Shown one piece after another: positions 8,623 to 17,486 of a stretch of DNA of 64,000 nucleotides (position 1 is the first letter of the stretch; the number at the start of each line of letters is the position of its first letter). This stretch comes from Thauera sp. K11 (GTDB lineage Bacteria > Pseudomonadota > Gammaproteobacteria > Burkholderiales > Rhodocyclaceae), in contig NZ_CP023439.1 in assembly GCF_002354895.1 (NCBI RefSeq), positions 1,550,001 through 1,614,000 of the forward strand, in the 5' to 3' direction. A program made the translations under genes and the position numbers. The notes below the pieces were generated by a model, which saw only the letters and a program-made list of their open reading frames with translations, made no database searches and was not told where the DNA came from.

Positions 8623-10179
8623 CTACTGCGCCGCCGCGGCGATCCTTCTGACCAGCACCACGCCGCCCTTGCGGAACAGCGTCTCGTAGCCCGCCTCCGG
8701 CACGCGGTCGATGCGGGTGATGGCCAGTTCTCCCGCCTCCGGCGCGCGCAGGGGCGTCACCGCCTCGCGATAGACGCTGATGCTGGGGGCGTCGAAACGC
8801 CAGGCCACGACGGTGCCGCCCAGCGCGCGCGCGGCAAGGGCGGCTTCCTTGACCGGCCCCTGCAGGAGGGCCCCGGCCCAGGGCGAGACCGTCGTGGTCA
8901 GCACGGCGACGGAGATCGCCGCGCCCAGCGACAGGCGCGACCAGACCGGGGATTTCCAGAAGATCGCGACCGCCAGCCACAGCAGCAGCGCCCCGGCCGT
9001 CACCACGTAGTAGGCCGGCGACGTGACCGCATGCGCCTCGGCGAGCTGCGCGCGGTAATAGACGTTGCCCGCGCTCCCCTGCGACAACTGCCCGGCCAGG
9101 ATCGGCAGCGCGGCGAAGCCCGCCAGCAGCAGGGTGGGCGGCAGCAGGTGCAGCCAGGCCCTGCGCAGATCCTCGCGGTGCGCGGCCACCAGCAGGAACA
9201 GCGGCGTGGAGCCGTACAGCACGTAGTGCGGCAGCTTGGTGCCCGACAGCGAGAAGAACACCACCACGAAGCCCGCCCACAGCCACAGGAAGCGCCGCAC
9301 CCCGGTGGCGGCGTCGGTGCGCACGCGGCGCAGCGCGGAGACGAGCGGCGCCGTCCACGGCAGCAGCAGCAGGGGTACCGCGGCCACGTAGTAGAAGAGG
9401 CTGCCGGTGTGCCCTTCCAGCGATCCGGTGAAGCGCTTGACGTTGTGCTTGAGGATGAAGCCGTCGATGAAGTCCTGGCCGTGGATGCTCAGCGCCGCCG
9501 CGTACCACGGCACCACCAGCACGGCGAGGATGGTCCAGCCCGCCGGATCGAACACCGAGCGCAGCCAGCGGCGCCATTCCAGGCGGCTGGCGCAGTACAG
9601 GAAGGTGACCGCGCCGGGCACGATCAGCGCGATCGGGCCCTTGGTGAGCACGCCCAGCCCGATCCAGAGGTAGCTGCGCAGCAGCGGCGCGCGCCGTCCG
9701 CTCTCGAGGTGCCGCCAGGCGTCGAACAGAGCGAGAGCGAGCAGCATGTTGAGCAGGGCGTCGGCGGTCGCCGCGCGGCCGATCGCCAGCGGGCCGATCG
9801 CCGTCGCCGCCACGGTGAGGGCGGCGAGCGCGGTGCCGGCGCCGAAGCGCTCGCGTGCGAACTGCCAGGTCGCGTAGCACCAGATCGTCGCCGCGAGCGC
9901 CGACGGCAGGCGGAACGCCCATTCGGTGGCGCCGAAGGCCATGAACGGGATCGCCTGCAGCCAGTAGATCAGGATCGGCTTGTCGAAGCGGTTTTCGCCG
10001 TTCAGGTAGGTCGACAGGAAGTCGCCGCGTTCGAACATCTCGCGCGTGGCTTCGGAGAACGCGCCCTCGTCGACGTCGAACAGCGGCGTCGCCCCCAGCA
10101 TCAGGAAGAAGCTGGCCAGCGGCAGCAGCAGGATCAGCGCGGTGAGCGCCGGGTGGCGCGGCGGCGTGGCGGGCATCAT
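8623..10179 (-). CDS. ArnT/PMT-like GT-C membrane glycosyltransferase
   Basis: About 518 residues with ten or more membrane helices. The first periplasmic loop has DVDEGAFSEATREMFERGD (about residues 35-53), the acidic catalytic-loop pattern of the ArnT / dolichyl-phosphate-mannose mannosyltransferase family. A second loop has RFDKPILIYW. Such enzymes move a sugar from a polyprenyl-phosphate donor onto lipid A, another lipid or a protein on the outer face of the inner membrane. The ATGATG start overlaps the stop of the upstream GT2 gene, so the two are coupled; that enzyme probably makes the donor. The exact sugar and acceptor are unknown. Confidence 0.85.
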   Translation of the reverse strand: MMPATPPRHPALTALILLLPLASFFLMLGATPLFDVDEGAFSEATREMFERGDFLSTYLNGENRFDKPILIYWLQAIPFMAFGATEWAFRLPSALAATIWCYATWQFARERFGAGTALAALTVAATAIGPLAIGRAATADALLNMLLALALFDAWRHLESGRRAPLLRSYLWIGLGVLTKGPIALIVPGAVTFLYCASRLEWRRWLRSVFDPAGWTILAVLVVPWYAAALSIHGQDFIDGFILKHNVKRFTGSLEGHTGSLFYYVAAVPLLLLPWTAPLVSALRRVRTDAATGVRRFLWLWAGFVVVFFSLSGTKLPHYVLYGSTPLFLLVAAHREDLRRAWLHLLPPTLLLAGFAALPILAGQLSQGSAGNVYYRAQLAEAHAVTSPAYYVVTAGALLLWLAVAIFWKSPVWSRLSLGAAISVAVLTTTVSPWAGALLQGPVKEAALAARALGGTVVAWRFDAPSISVYREAVTPLRAPEAGELAITRIDRVPEAGYETLFRKGGVVLVRRIAAAAQ

Positions 10180-11228
10180 GCCGCGGGGCGGTGCCACCCG
10201 GCGTCGTCGGCCAGGGGAGCCCGCTCGCGCGCGATGTACGCCTGCGTGCCGCCGGACTCGTAATACACCCGCGCGAGCAGTTCGGCGAGCACGCCCGAGG
10301 TCACCATCTGCACGCCGGCGATCAGCGTGAAGAAGCCGGCGAAGAGCAGCGGGCGGGTGCCGATCGATTCGCCGAGGAAGATCTTCACGCTGGCCAGGTA
10401 GGTCAGGATCAGCGTGCCGATCGTCCCCAGGCCGATGCCGATGCCGCCGAAGAAGTGGCCCGGACGGGTGCGGTAGCGCATGAAGAAATAGACGAAGATC
10501 AGGTCGAGCACGACGCGGAAGGTGCGCGAGATGCCGTACTTCGACTGGCCGAACATGCGCGCGTGGTGGGTCACCACCTCCTGCGCGATGCGCCGCGGCG
10601 TCGTCACCGTCGCCAGCCAGGCGGGGATGAAGCGGTGCATCTCGCCGTACAGGCGCACGCTCTTGATCGCCGAGGCACGGAACACCTTCAGGCTGCAGCC
10701 GTAGTCCTTCAGATGCACGCCGGTCATGCGTGCGATCAGGCGGTTGGCGATGCGCGACGGGATCTTGCGCAGCAGCAGCCCGTCCTGGCGGTTCTTGCGC
10801 CAGCCCGCGACCAGGTCCAGGTCTTCGGCGAGCAGGCGATGGACCATGCGCGGGATGTCGATCGGGTCGTTCTGCAGGTCGCCGTCCATCGTCACGATGA
10901 CGCTGCCGCGCGCCGCGTCGAGGCCGGCCTGCATGGCCGCGGTCTGCTTGAAGTTGCGCATCAGCTCGACGACCCGCACGTGGGGGCCGAAGATCTTCGC
11001 GCAGCGTTCGATCTCGGCCGGCGTGGCGTCCGAACTGCCGTCATCCACCAGCACGATCTCCCAGGGCCAGGGATACGGGTCGAGCGCGAGGTGGATGCGG
11101 TCGAGCAGGGGTTCGACGTTCTCGGCTTCGTTGTACATCGGCACGACGACCGACAGCGTGTGCTCCGGCAGCCCTTCCGGGATCTGCGGTTCTGCGGGCG
11201 GGAGCGGGGATTTGGCTTGAAGGTTCAT
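10176..11228 (-). CDS. Polyprenol-phosphate glycosyltransferase, GT2 (ArnC/GtrB/DPM1-like)
   Basis: 350 residues. The GT2 domain occupies about residues 25-240, with the nucleotide-sugar motifs VVVPMYNEAENV and VDDGSSD, and the DxD-type MDGDLQNDP. Two C-terminal membrane helices (about 265-325) are typical of GtrB/ArnC proteins. It would transfer a sugar from a nucleotide sugar to undecaprenyl phosphate on the cytoplasmic side. The start overlaps the upstream flippase-like gene by 4 nt and its stop overlaps the downstream GT-C gene, so the three form one coupled unit. A longer in-frame extension upstream belongs to a shadow of the neighbouring gene. Confidence 0.9.
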   Translation of the reverse strand: MNLQAKSPLPPAEPQIPEGLPEHTLSVVVPMYNEAENVEPLLDRIHLALDPYPWPWEIVLVDDGSSDATPAEIERCAKIFGPHVRVVELMRNFKQTAAMQAGLDAARGSVIVTMDGDLQNDPIDIPRMVHRLLAEDLDLVAGWRKNRQDGLLLRKIPSRIANRLIARMTGVHLKDYGCSLKVFRASAIKSVRLYGEMHRFIPAWLATVTTPRRIAQEVVTHHARMFGQSKYGISRTFRVVLDLIFVYFFMRYRTRPGHFFGGIGIGLGTIGTLILTYLASVKIFLGESIGTRPLLFAGFFTLIAGVQMVTSGVLAELLARVYYESGGTQAYIARERAPLADDAGWHRPAA

Positions 11229-12166
11229 GGATGAGGGGAAGTGCTGGAAGATTCGCAGGAGGAGGGGGCGTTCCCGTTCCCGTGGGCTTTCGGCGCGGCG
11301 ATCAGCAGGGCGGCCAGCGCGCCGGCGGCCAGCGCGCAGCCGATGACGAACAGATGCAGCGCGAGGGCGGCGCGCAGACCGTCCTCGAACGCGATTCCCG
11401 CCGGCAGCAGTGCCGCGGCGGCGCCGGCCTCGTAGGTGCCGAAACCGGCCACGCCCTGGATGGGCAGGATGGCCGCCAGTTCGGCGCCGAGCGCGCCGGC
11501 GGCGCCGGTGGCGAGGCCGGCATCGAGGATCGCGGCCAGCAGCAGTGCCTGGGACGCGAGTTTGACCGACCAGTTGGCGACCGTCCATAACCAGCCGAAA
11601 CGGGCGTGCCGGGTGGAGTCGGCGAACGCGTCGCGCAGCTTGCCGAGCCGGGCCGCCAGCGCGCCGCGTTTGGCCCAGTCGTGCCGCGCGCGCGCCCAGC
11701 GCGGCAGGGCGAGCGCGAACAGCAGCAGGCCGGCGACGCCCGCCGCGCGCAGCGCCGGCGGCAGGCCGGGCCACACGGCGGCGGCGACGACGCCCACCAC
11801 CAGCGCATCCTGCAGGCGGAACCAGAACAGCGAGGCCACGGCGCGGGCCAGCGGCGTGCCGAAGGTCTGCCGCAGCAGCAGCGGGAAGGCGGCCTCTCCG
11901 CCACGGAACGGCACGATGTTCACCATGGCGTTGTGGATCAGCACGATGCGCAGGCAGACGGCGAAGCGTCCGCCGGCGTCGGCGCGGAATTCGTCGTACA
12001 CGCGCAGGGCACGCAATGCATAGCTGGCCGCGAAGCCCAGCACCGCGAGCCCCAGCACCGGCGTGGGCAGGCGGGCGAAGCTCTCCGCCAGTGCCCGCCA
12101 GTGGCCGTTGCGGACGAGCCACGCCAGCAGCGCGACGGTGAGGATGACGGCGACGAGGCGTTTCAT
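11225..12166 (-). CDS. Lysylphosphatidylglycerol synthase TM-region (UPF0104-like) membrane protein
   Basis: 313 residues with seven or eight hydrophobic helices and the family motifs NIVPFRGGEAAFPLLLR (about residues 82-98) and GVAGFGTYEAGA (about 237-248). The soluble aminoacyl-transferase domain of MprF is absent, so it cannot make lysyl-PG. Stand-alone versions are often found with polyprenyl-phosphate sugar genes and are suspected lipid flippases. As first gene of the coupled unit with GT2 and GT-C enzymes, a role in flipping the lipid-linked sugar is a reasonable inference. Confidence 0.85.
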   Translation of the reverse strand: MKRLVAVILTVALLAWLVRNGHWRALAESFARLPTPVLGLAVLGFAASYALRALRVYDEFRADAGGRFAVCLRIVLIHNAMVNIVPFRGGEAAFPLLLRQTFGTPLARAVASLFWFRLQDALVVGVVAAAVWPGLPPALRAAGVAGLLLFALALPRWARARHDWAKRGALAARLGKLRDAFADSTRHARFGWLWTVANWSVKLASQALLLAAILDAGLATGAAGALGAELAAILPIQGVAGFGTYEAGAAAALLPAGIAFEDGLRAALALHLFVIGCALAAGALAALLIAAPKAHGNGNAPSSCESSSTSPHP

Positions 12167-12683
12167 CGGCGCGCGGTCCCGGCCGGCTGCGGCCGCCGGA
12201 CGGCCTCCCGGGCCGGGCGCGGGAGGATGGAGCGGAGAGGCGGCGCCTGGTTGCGGGAGGCGCGGCGCAAGGCAGGAGGGACTCCCGGCATCACCTGAAG
12301 AAGGCCACGGAAAAAGTCGCTCATTCTAGCCTATCCCCACGCCGCGCCCCGTGCGGGCGCGGCGCCGTATCCAGGGAGGGCGATCGCATGAGTACCTGGA
12401 ATCCGGTCTGGTGGCGGGGATGCGTTCCGTCGGGCTGCGGAATTCGGGCTCGCTTTGTTCGGGGCTTGGGCGGTCTTCGCCCGTTCGGCGTGTCTCTCGA
12501 ATCCGGTCTGGTGGCGGGGATGCGTTCCGCGGGCTGCGGAACTCGCCCTCGTTGCGCTCGGGGCTCGGACAGTCCTCGCCCGCTCCACGCATCCCCCGCT
12601 ACAGACCTGCCGTGCTGCGCCGTCCGGGCCGATGGAAAACCATCGTGCGATCGCCCTGGCGCCGTTTCCGGCGTCCGCGGCGC
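12167..12683. other. Non-coding stretch with no convincing gene
   Basis: About 520 nt between two leftward genes. Reading frames exist on both strands but are low-complexity, rich in Pro/Ser/Arg, and repeat internally because of the duplication at 12399-12596. No ribosome site or family match was seen. The left part presumably carries the promoter of the glycosyltransferase unit. Confidence 0.6.
12399..12596. repeat. Degenerate 100-bp direct tandem duplication
   Basis: Two copies begin GAATCCGGTCTGGTGGCGGG exactly 100 nt apart. The first 32 nt are identical; the remainder diverges with a 1-nt indel but keeps shared blocks such as GGGCTGCGGAA, CTCGG/TTCGGGGCT and CTCGCCCG. It resembles a dispersed intergenic repeat of Rhodocyclales rather than a coding repeat. 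The family assignment is from memory and unverified. Confidence 0.75.
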
Positions 12684-12941
12684 TCAGCGCAGGTTGGATG
12701 AGTTGAACAGCAGGACTTGGTCGGCGACGAAATTGACGCTGATGTAGCGCTTCTCGTCGCCCCAGGTGCAGGTCTTCACCGTCAGGAGGTCGCTGCAGCC
12801 CGCGGGGTCGCCGAGGATGGCCTTCACTTGCGCGTAGGACATGCCCATCCTCAGCTTGTCGTAGTTCTCGGGCGTGAGCTTGCTGCAGGCCAGCAGCAAG
12901 AGGGTGGCCAGCAGCGTGGCGGCGGCGGTGCAGGGGCGCAT
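12684..12941 (-). CDS. Small lipoprotein, SmpA/OmlA-like (DUF3862-type)
   Basis: 85 residues with a lipoprotein signal peptide: hydrophobic TLLATLLLLAC, lipobox LLAC with Cys19. The mature part has KLRMGMSYAQVKAILGDP (about residues 30-47), the hallmark of the BamE/SmpA-like fold found in small outer-membrane lipoproteins, and two further cysteines that may pair. It is shorter than BamE and probably not the BAM subunit. It is divergent from the amidase gene that follows, with 102 nt between. Confidence 0.85.
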   Translation of the reverse strand: MRPCTAAATLLATLLLLACSKLTPENYDKLRMGMSYAQVKAILGDPAGCSDLLTVKTCTWGDEKRYISVNFVADQVLLFNSSNLR

Positions 12942-13043
12942 GGCAGGTTCGCAGAGGATGGAAGGGACGGAAGCGGCTCGATTATGCCGCCCATTGGCGA
13001 GGCGGCACGTGCCGGCGCATTGCCGGTATCGTTACGAACCACG

Positions 13044-13841
13044 ATGGCGACACGATTTTCCGGCGCAGGCCCTTCCGGCCGATTTCTTCGCGGTGCCCGC
13101 CATGCCGGCGCGTGCATGCTGGCGCTCGCGCTGCTGGGCATGCCGTGGCGCGCGGCGCGGGCGGACGGGCCCGCCGTGGCGGTGGATGCCGGCCACACGC
13201 TGGCGGCGCCAGGCGCGACCAGTGCCCGCGGGCGGCCGGAGCTGGAATTCAACCGCGATCTTGCCCGCCGGGTGGCCGACGCGCTGCGCCGGCATGGCAT
13301 CGCGGTGCGCGAGATCAATGCCGACGGACGCATCGCCTCGCTGCGCGCGCGGCCGGCGCAGGCGGCAGGGGCGGATTTCTTTCTGTCCATCCACCACGAC
13401 TCGGTCGGCGCGCACGAACTCGTGCCGTGGACGTTCGAGGGCCGGGTGCTGGACTACAACGACGAGTTCGCCGGCCATTCGCTCTTCGTGTCGCGCGACA
13501 ACCCGGACACGGCACGCAGCATCCTGTGCGCGCGGGTCATCGGCGCCCGGCTGCAGCGGCTCGGCTTCGAGCCCACCCACAAGAACGGCCGGCGGCGCGC
13601 CTATGCGGACCGGCAGCATGCCGTCCATTACTACGACGGGCTGGCCGTGCTGCGCCACGCGACGATGCCCGCGGTGCTGTTCGAGGCCGGGGTGATCAAG
13701 CATCGCGGCGAGGAACTGCTGCTGCGCGACCCGGTGCGCCAGGCGCGCATGGCCGACGGCATCGCCACCGGGATCGCCGCCTGCCTGCGCAACGGCGTGC
13801 CGGCCGCGGACGAGGCAGAGGCCGACGGCCCCGCGCACTGA
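13044..13841 (+). CDS. Exported N-acetylmuramoyl-L-alanine amidase (Amidase_3)
   Basis: 265 residues from the chosen ATG. An Arg-rich N-terminus and hydrophobic stretch (about residues 24-36) ending ARADG form a signal peptide. The zinc amidase signatures are present: DAGH (first His), ELEFNRDLA (Glu), SIHHDS (second His) and the catalytic Glu in VLFEAGVIKHRGEE. It cleaves the amide bond between MurNAc and the peptide stem in the periplasm. It lacks the AMIN domain of AmiC, so septal targeting is not evident. An in-frame ATG upstream would add about 20 residues without a better signal peptide. Confidence 0.9.
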   Translation: MATRFSGAGPSGRFLRGARHAGACMLALALLGMPWRAARADGPAVAVDAGHTLAAPGATSARGRPELEFNRDLARRVADALRRHGIAVREINADGRIASLRARPAQAAGADFFLSIHHDSVGAHELVPWTFEGRVLDYNDEFAGHSLFVSRDNPDTARSILCARVIGARLQRLGFEPTHKNGRRRAYADRQHAVHYYDGLAVLRHATMPAVLFEAGVIKHRGEELLLRDPVRQARMADGIATGIAACLRNGVPAADEAEADGPAH

Positions 13842-13952
13842 AGTTTCTCCGCCGCGTGCCGTAATCCTCCGTGACGGGAGGGTGACCGGATGGGGACCGG
13901 CGCCGCGTTCCCGCCGAGGATCGACACATAGCATGCGACAGCCGAGGGACAA

Positions 13953-14480
13953 GTGAAGAACAAGATCACGCCGACCTCCATCGAGGTCCCGCTGGGGGGC
14001 GACGACTGGATCGTGTCCAAGACCGACCTGACCGGACGCATCACCTACGTCAACCGCGCCTTCATGCGGGTCTCGAACTACCGCGAATCCGAACTGCTGG
14101 GCGAGCAGCACAACATCGTCCGCCATCCGGACATGCCGCGCGGCATCTATCGCCTGCTGTGGGAGACGCTCAAGCAGGAGCGCGAATTCTTCGGCCTGGC
14201 GAAGAACCTGACGTCGGACGGGCACTACTACTGGGTGTTCGCGAACATCACCGCCGACGTGGATGCCGCCGGCCAGACGGTGGGCTACGTCTCCGTGCGC
14301 CGCCAGGCGCCGGCGGCCGCAGTGCGCGCGGTGGTGCCGCTGTACGCGGAGATGCTGCGCATCGAACGCGAAGGCAGCGCGGTCGCGGCGCCCGAGGCTT
14401 CGGTCGCCTACCTGCGGCAGTTGCTGGCCGGGCAGCACACCACCTACGACAAATTCGTGCTGGGCCTGTACCAGCAGTGA
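13953..14480 (+). CDS. Aer-like FAD-type PAS protein (detached redox sensor)
   Basis: 175 residues from a GTG start with GAGGGA upstream. Residues about 20-120 form a PAS domain very like the N-terminus of E. coli Aer: [16 protein letters not shown], then [12 protein letters not shown], the flavin-pocket signature, and HYYWVFANI. There are no membrane helices and no signalling domain. The chemoreceptor gene begins 16 nt later, so the two halves of an Aer-type redox taxis receptor are separate proteins here. It presumably binds FAD and docks on the neighbouring receptor; the docking is inference. Confidence 0.9.
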   Translation: MKNKITPTSIEVPLGGDDWIVSKTDLTGRITYVNRAFMRVSNYRESELLGEQHNIVRHPDMPRGIYRLLWETLKQEREFFGLAKNLTSDGHYYWVFANITADVDAAGQTVGYVSVRRQAPAAAVRAVVPLYAEMLRIEREGSAVAAPEASVAYLRQLLAGQHTTYDKFVLGLYQQ

Positions 14481-14496
14481 ACACGGAATGCCGAGC

Positions 14497-15975
14497 ATGA
14501 ACGAATCCCGCGCCCGGGTCAGCGAAAACGTCCCCTTCCTCGACCGCCAGTTCCTGATCCTGTGCCTCACCTACATGTCCATGGTCACGGCCCTGGCCGT
14601 ATGGCAGGCGGTCGCGCACGGCTTCGAGCCCACCGTCGCCATCGTGCCGCTGCTGTCGATCGGCTTCGGCTTCTACGCCTGGAGGCGCTTCATGCGGCCG
14701 ATGACGGTGCTGCAGCGCATGCAGGGGGTCCTGCGGGCGTGCGGCGAGGGCGACCTTCATCAGCGCATCACCAACACGGCCGGGCTGGGCGAGGTCGGCA
14801 AGGTGGCGTGGGAGCTGAACGAGTTCCTCGACCTGGTGCAGAACTACGTCAACGAGATCACGACCTGTTTTCGCATGGTGGCGGAGGGCCACTACTATCG
14901 CAGCGGCCTGGTGCACGGCATGCCTGGGCAGTTGAGGGATTCGGTGGAGCACATCAACCGGGCGATCGCGACCATGGACGAGAACGCGCGCTTCGTGGTG
15001 CGCAACCGCCTCAGCTCGCAACTGCACGCGCTCAACACCGGCACGCTGCTCGGCAACCTGAAAGGCAACCAGCGCGACCTGGTGCAGGTGTCGAGCCAGA
15101 TGGAGGACGTGCTGCAGATCGCGCAGGAGAACCGCGACGGCGCCACCCGCAGCAGCGACGAGGTCGTGCGCATCGGCACTGCGCTGGAGCACATCAACGA
15201 GCGCATGCAGAGCATGGCCGGCGCGGCGGGCGAACTGGGGGAGGCGAGTTCGTCGATCGGGCGCACGGTGCAGATCATCGGCGAGATCACCGACCAGACC
15301 AACCTGCTGGCGCTCAATGCCGCCATCGAGGCCGCGCGGGCGGGCGAGGTCGGCCGCGGCTTCGCGGTGGTGGCCGACGAGGTCCGCAAGCTGGCCGAGC
15401 GCACCAAGACGGCGACGACCGAGATCGGCCAGTTGATCAGCGGGTTCCGCGACCGCGTCGGCGCCATGGTCGAGCAGACCGCCCGCGTCGGCGAGGAGAG
15501 TGCGCGCGTCAGCAGCGAGGTGGCGGCCTTCCGCGAGCGGTTCGCCGCGGTGGCGCAGTCATCGGAGGCGACGATCGGGCAGTTGAACCGGGCGAAGGAC
15601 GTCTCCGTCGCCTCGCTCGCGAAGATGGACCACGTGATCTACATGCAGCATGCCTATGTGGCGATGGAGGCCGCCGGCCAGGGCGCGGAGGCGGCGGCGG
15701 TGGATCTCGATCACCACGGCTGCGGGCTGGGCCGCTGGTACGACGGCGGCGGCCGCGAGCTGTTCGGCCATACGCGGGCGTTCTCCGAACTCGACCGCCC
15801 GCACGCCGGCGTCCATGTGCAGGTGCGCAGGGCCCTGGAGGCGGTGCGAAGCGGCGACAGCCGCGACGACGGCACGCGCGAGCAGGTGGTCGAGGCGCTG
15901 AAGGCGGCCGAGGATGCCAGCGCCAGCGTGATCCGGCTCGTCGAGCAGATGGTGCGCGAGAAGCACGGCACCTGA
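14497..15975 (+). CDS. Methyl-accepting chemotaxis protein with C-terminal CZB zinc domain
   Basis: 492 residues (an ATG three codons earlier is possible). Two hydrophobic segments near residues 15-60 are joined by a very short loop, so there is no periplasmic sensor domain. A HAMP-like linker and the signalling hairpin follow, with [22 protein letters not shown] at about 265-287. The C-terminal 115 residues are a CZB domain, with [20 protein letters not shown] and RPHAGVH supplying the His/Cys zinc ligands. Together with the PAS gene upstream this makes an energy-taxis receptor of Aer topology. CZB may add sensing of zinc or hypochlorous acid. It ends 10 nt before the convergent guaD stop. 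Confidence 0.92.
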   Translation: MNESRARVSENVPFLDRQFLILCLTYMSMVTALAVWQAVAHGFEPTVAIVPLLSIGFGFYAWRRFMRPMTVLQRMQGVLRACGEGDLHQRITNTAGLGEVGKVAWELNEFLDLVQNYVNEITTCFRMVAEGHYYRSGLVHGMPGQLRDSVEHINRAIATMDENARFVVRNRLSSQLHALNTGTLLGNLKGNQRDLVQVSSQMEDVLQIAQENRDGATRSSDEVVRIGTALEHINERMQSMAGAAGELGEASSSIGRTVQIIGEITDQTNLLALNAAIEAARAGEVGRGFAVVADEVRKLAERTKTATTEIGQLISGFRDRVGAMVEQTARVGEESARVSSEVAAFRERFAAVAQSSEATIGQLNRAKDVSVASLAKMDHVIYMQHAYVAMEAAGQGAEAAAVDLDHHGCGLGRWYDGGGRELFGHTRAFSELDRPHAGVHVQVRRALEAVRSGDSRDDGTREQVVEALKAAEDASASVIRLVEQMVREKHGT

Positions 15976-15985
15976 GGCCGGAGGG

Positions 15986-17317
15986 TCAGCGCCGCCAGGC
16001 CGGCTCGCCCAGCACGTGGGTGGCGAGCACGGCGCGATCGTCGCCCAGCGTCATGAACACGAACAGGCGCTCGGCCAGCGTCGCGCAGCCGGCGATGCGG
16101 CGCGCGACGAGCGGCGTGGCGGCGGGATCGAGCACGACGAAATCGGCCTCGCAGCCGGGGGCGAGGCTGCCGATGCGCCCGTCCAGGTACAGGCTGCGCG
16201 CGCCGCCCAGCGTGGCGAGGTAGAACGCCTGCGCGGCGCCGAGCGCCTGGCCCTGCAACTGCAGCACCTTGTAGGCTTCGCCCAGCGTCTGCAGCATCGA
16301 GAAGCTCGTTCCGGCGCCGACGTCGGTGCCGATGCCGATGCGCACGCCGTGCGCCCGCGCGCGTTCGAGGTCGAACAGCCCGGAGCCGAGGAAGAGGTTG
16401 GAGGTGGGGCAGAAGCTGATCGCCGCGCCGGTCCCGGCCATGCGTTCGCGGTCCTCGTCGTCGATCCAGATGCAGTGCGCGAACACGCTGCGCGGCCCGA
16501 GCTGGCCGAAGCGCGAGAACACGTCCAGGTAGCTGCGCGCTTCGGGATGCACGCGGGCGATCCAGGCCACCTCCTGGCGGTTCTCGGCGAGATGGGACTG
16601 CAGGTAGAGCCCGGGATGTTCGGCGAACAGCCGCCCGGCGGCCCGCATCTGCTCGGCCGACGAGGTGGCGGGAAAGCGCGGCGTGACGGCGTAGAGCAGG
16701 CGGTCGCGGCCATGCCAGCGCTCGATCAGCGCGCGCGACTCGGCTTCGCCGGTGGTGCCGGTGTCGCACAGGCCGGGCGGGCAGTGCCGGTCCATCAGCA
16801 CCTTGCCGGTGATCATGCGCATCCGGCGCCGGTGCGCCGCGGCAAAGAGCGCGTCGGCGGAGCCGGGATGCACGGTGGCGAAGGCCAGCGCGGTCGTCGT
16901 GCCGTTGCGCAGCAGCTCGCCGCAGAAGAAATCCGCCGCGGCGGCGGCATGCTGCGGATCGGCGAAGCGCGCTTCCGCCGGAAAGGTGTATTTCTGCAGC
17001 CAGTTCAGCAACTGCTCGCCGGGGCTGGCGATGACGTCCACCTGCGCGTAGTGGATGTGGGTGTCGATGAAGCCGGGCAGGATCAGCTTGCCGCGATAGT
17101 CGTGCAGCGGCGCGCCGGACGGCAGGCGCGGCAGCAGTTCGGCGGCGGGCCCGACGGCATCGATACGGCCGCCGCGCACCAGCAGCAGGCCGTCGGGGAA
17201 ATGCGCGATGGCGGCATCGCCGAGCGCGGCCGGCTCGCCGGTGAAGTACAGGATCTCGCCGCGCACCGCGCGCGTGTCCGGCGCGCGTTCGGACGGGGAA
17301 GCGGGATGTTCCGTCAT
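15986..17317 (-). CDS. guaD: Guanine deaminase
   Basis: 443 residues of the amidohydrolase superfamily. Metal ligands are visible: FIDTHIHY (about residues 82-89), QSHLAENRQEV (His), AHCIW (His) and IGTDVGAG (Asp). The DRHCP motif near 176 and the length match guanine deaminase rather than other ATZ/TRZ hydrolases. It converts guanine to xanthine in purine catabolism. Its ATG overlaps by 4 nt the stop of an upstream xdhC remnant, which suggests an original xdh-guaD operon. No xanthine dehydrogenase gene is present in this window. Confidence 0.93.
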   Translation of the reverse strand: MTEHPASPSERAPDTRAVRGEILYFTGEPAALGDAAIAHFPDGLLLVRGGRIDAVGPAAELLPRLPSGAPLHDYRGKLILPGFIDTHIHYAQVDVIASPGEQLLNWLQKYTFPAEARFADPQHAAAAADFFCGELLRNGTTTALAFATVHPGSADALFAAAHRRRMRMITGKVLMDRHCPPGLCDTGTTGEAESRALIERWHGRDRLLYAVTPRFPATSSAEQMRAAGRLFAEHPGLYLQSHLAENRQEVAWIARVHPEARSYLDVFSRFGQLGPRSVFAHCIWIDDEDRERMAGTGAAISFCPTSNLFLGSGLFDLERARAHGVRIGIGTDVGAGTSFSMLQTLGEAYKVLQLQGQALGAAQAFYLATLGGARSLYLDGRIGSLAPGCEADFVVLDPAATPLVARRIAGCATLAERLFVFMTLGDDRAVLATHVLGEPAWRR

Positions 17318-17486
17318 GGAGGCCGGCCTTCGGATCGGGGGCGCAGGAGCAGCAATTGTGCCGCAATCGCGACCACGATCACCTCGGGCTCCTTGCCGCG
17401 GATGCCGTCGATGCCGATCGGGCGGGCGATCCGCGCGGCGCGGCGTCGCCGCGCTTCCGGCGCATCGCCGACCGCGAAGGCGGGGC
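17314..17486 (-). pseudogene. xdhC: 3' remnant of xdhC (xanthine dehydrogenase maturation factor)
   Basis: An open frame between the pyrD stop and guaD encodes a C-terminus with PIGIDGIRGKEPEVIVVAIA followed by AQLL. This is the conserved tail of XdhC/CoxI proteins (PIGxxGIxxKxPxxIAxxxAAQLL). Only about 45-55 residues of a protein of roughly 280-330 remain, with no NAD-like fold or start, so it is a relic. Its TGA overlaps the guaD ATG, as expected if xdhC once preceded guaD and was deleted together with xdhAB, leaving pyrD adjacent. Translation from within pyrD is possible but would give no functional XdhC. Confidence 0.75.

Noticed and set aside
10176..12122. Possible fusion of the GT2 enzyme with a 300-residue N-terminal domain
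   Set aside because: The extra residues are the wrong frame of the UPF0104-like gene. The GT2 ATG overlaps that gene's stop.
12326..12592. Minus-strand frames with repeated Pro/Ser/Arg segments
   Set aside because: The internal repetition follows the DNA duplication, with no ribosome site or codon pattern of a real gene.
14470..14500. Possible frameshift joining the PAS and chemoreceptor genes into one Aer
   Set aside because: Each gene has its own stop or start and the PAS gene ends with a normal short tail. Nothing indicates a single indel, so two genes are the simpler reading.
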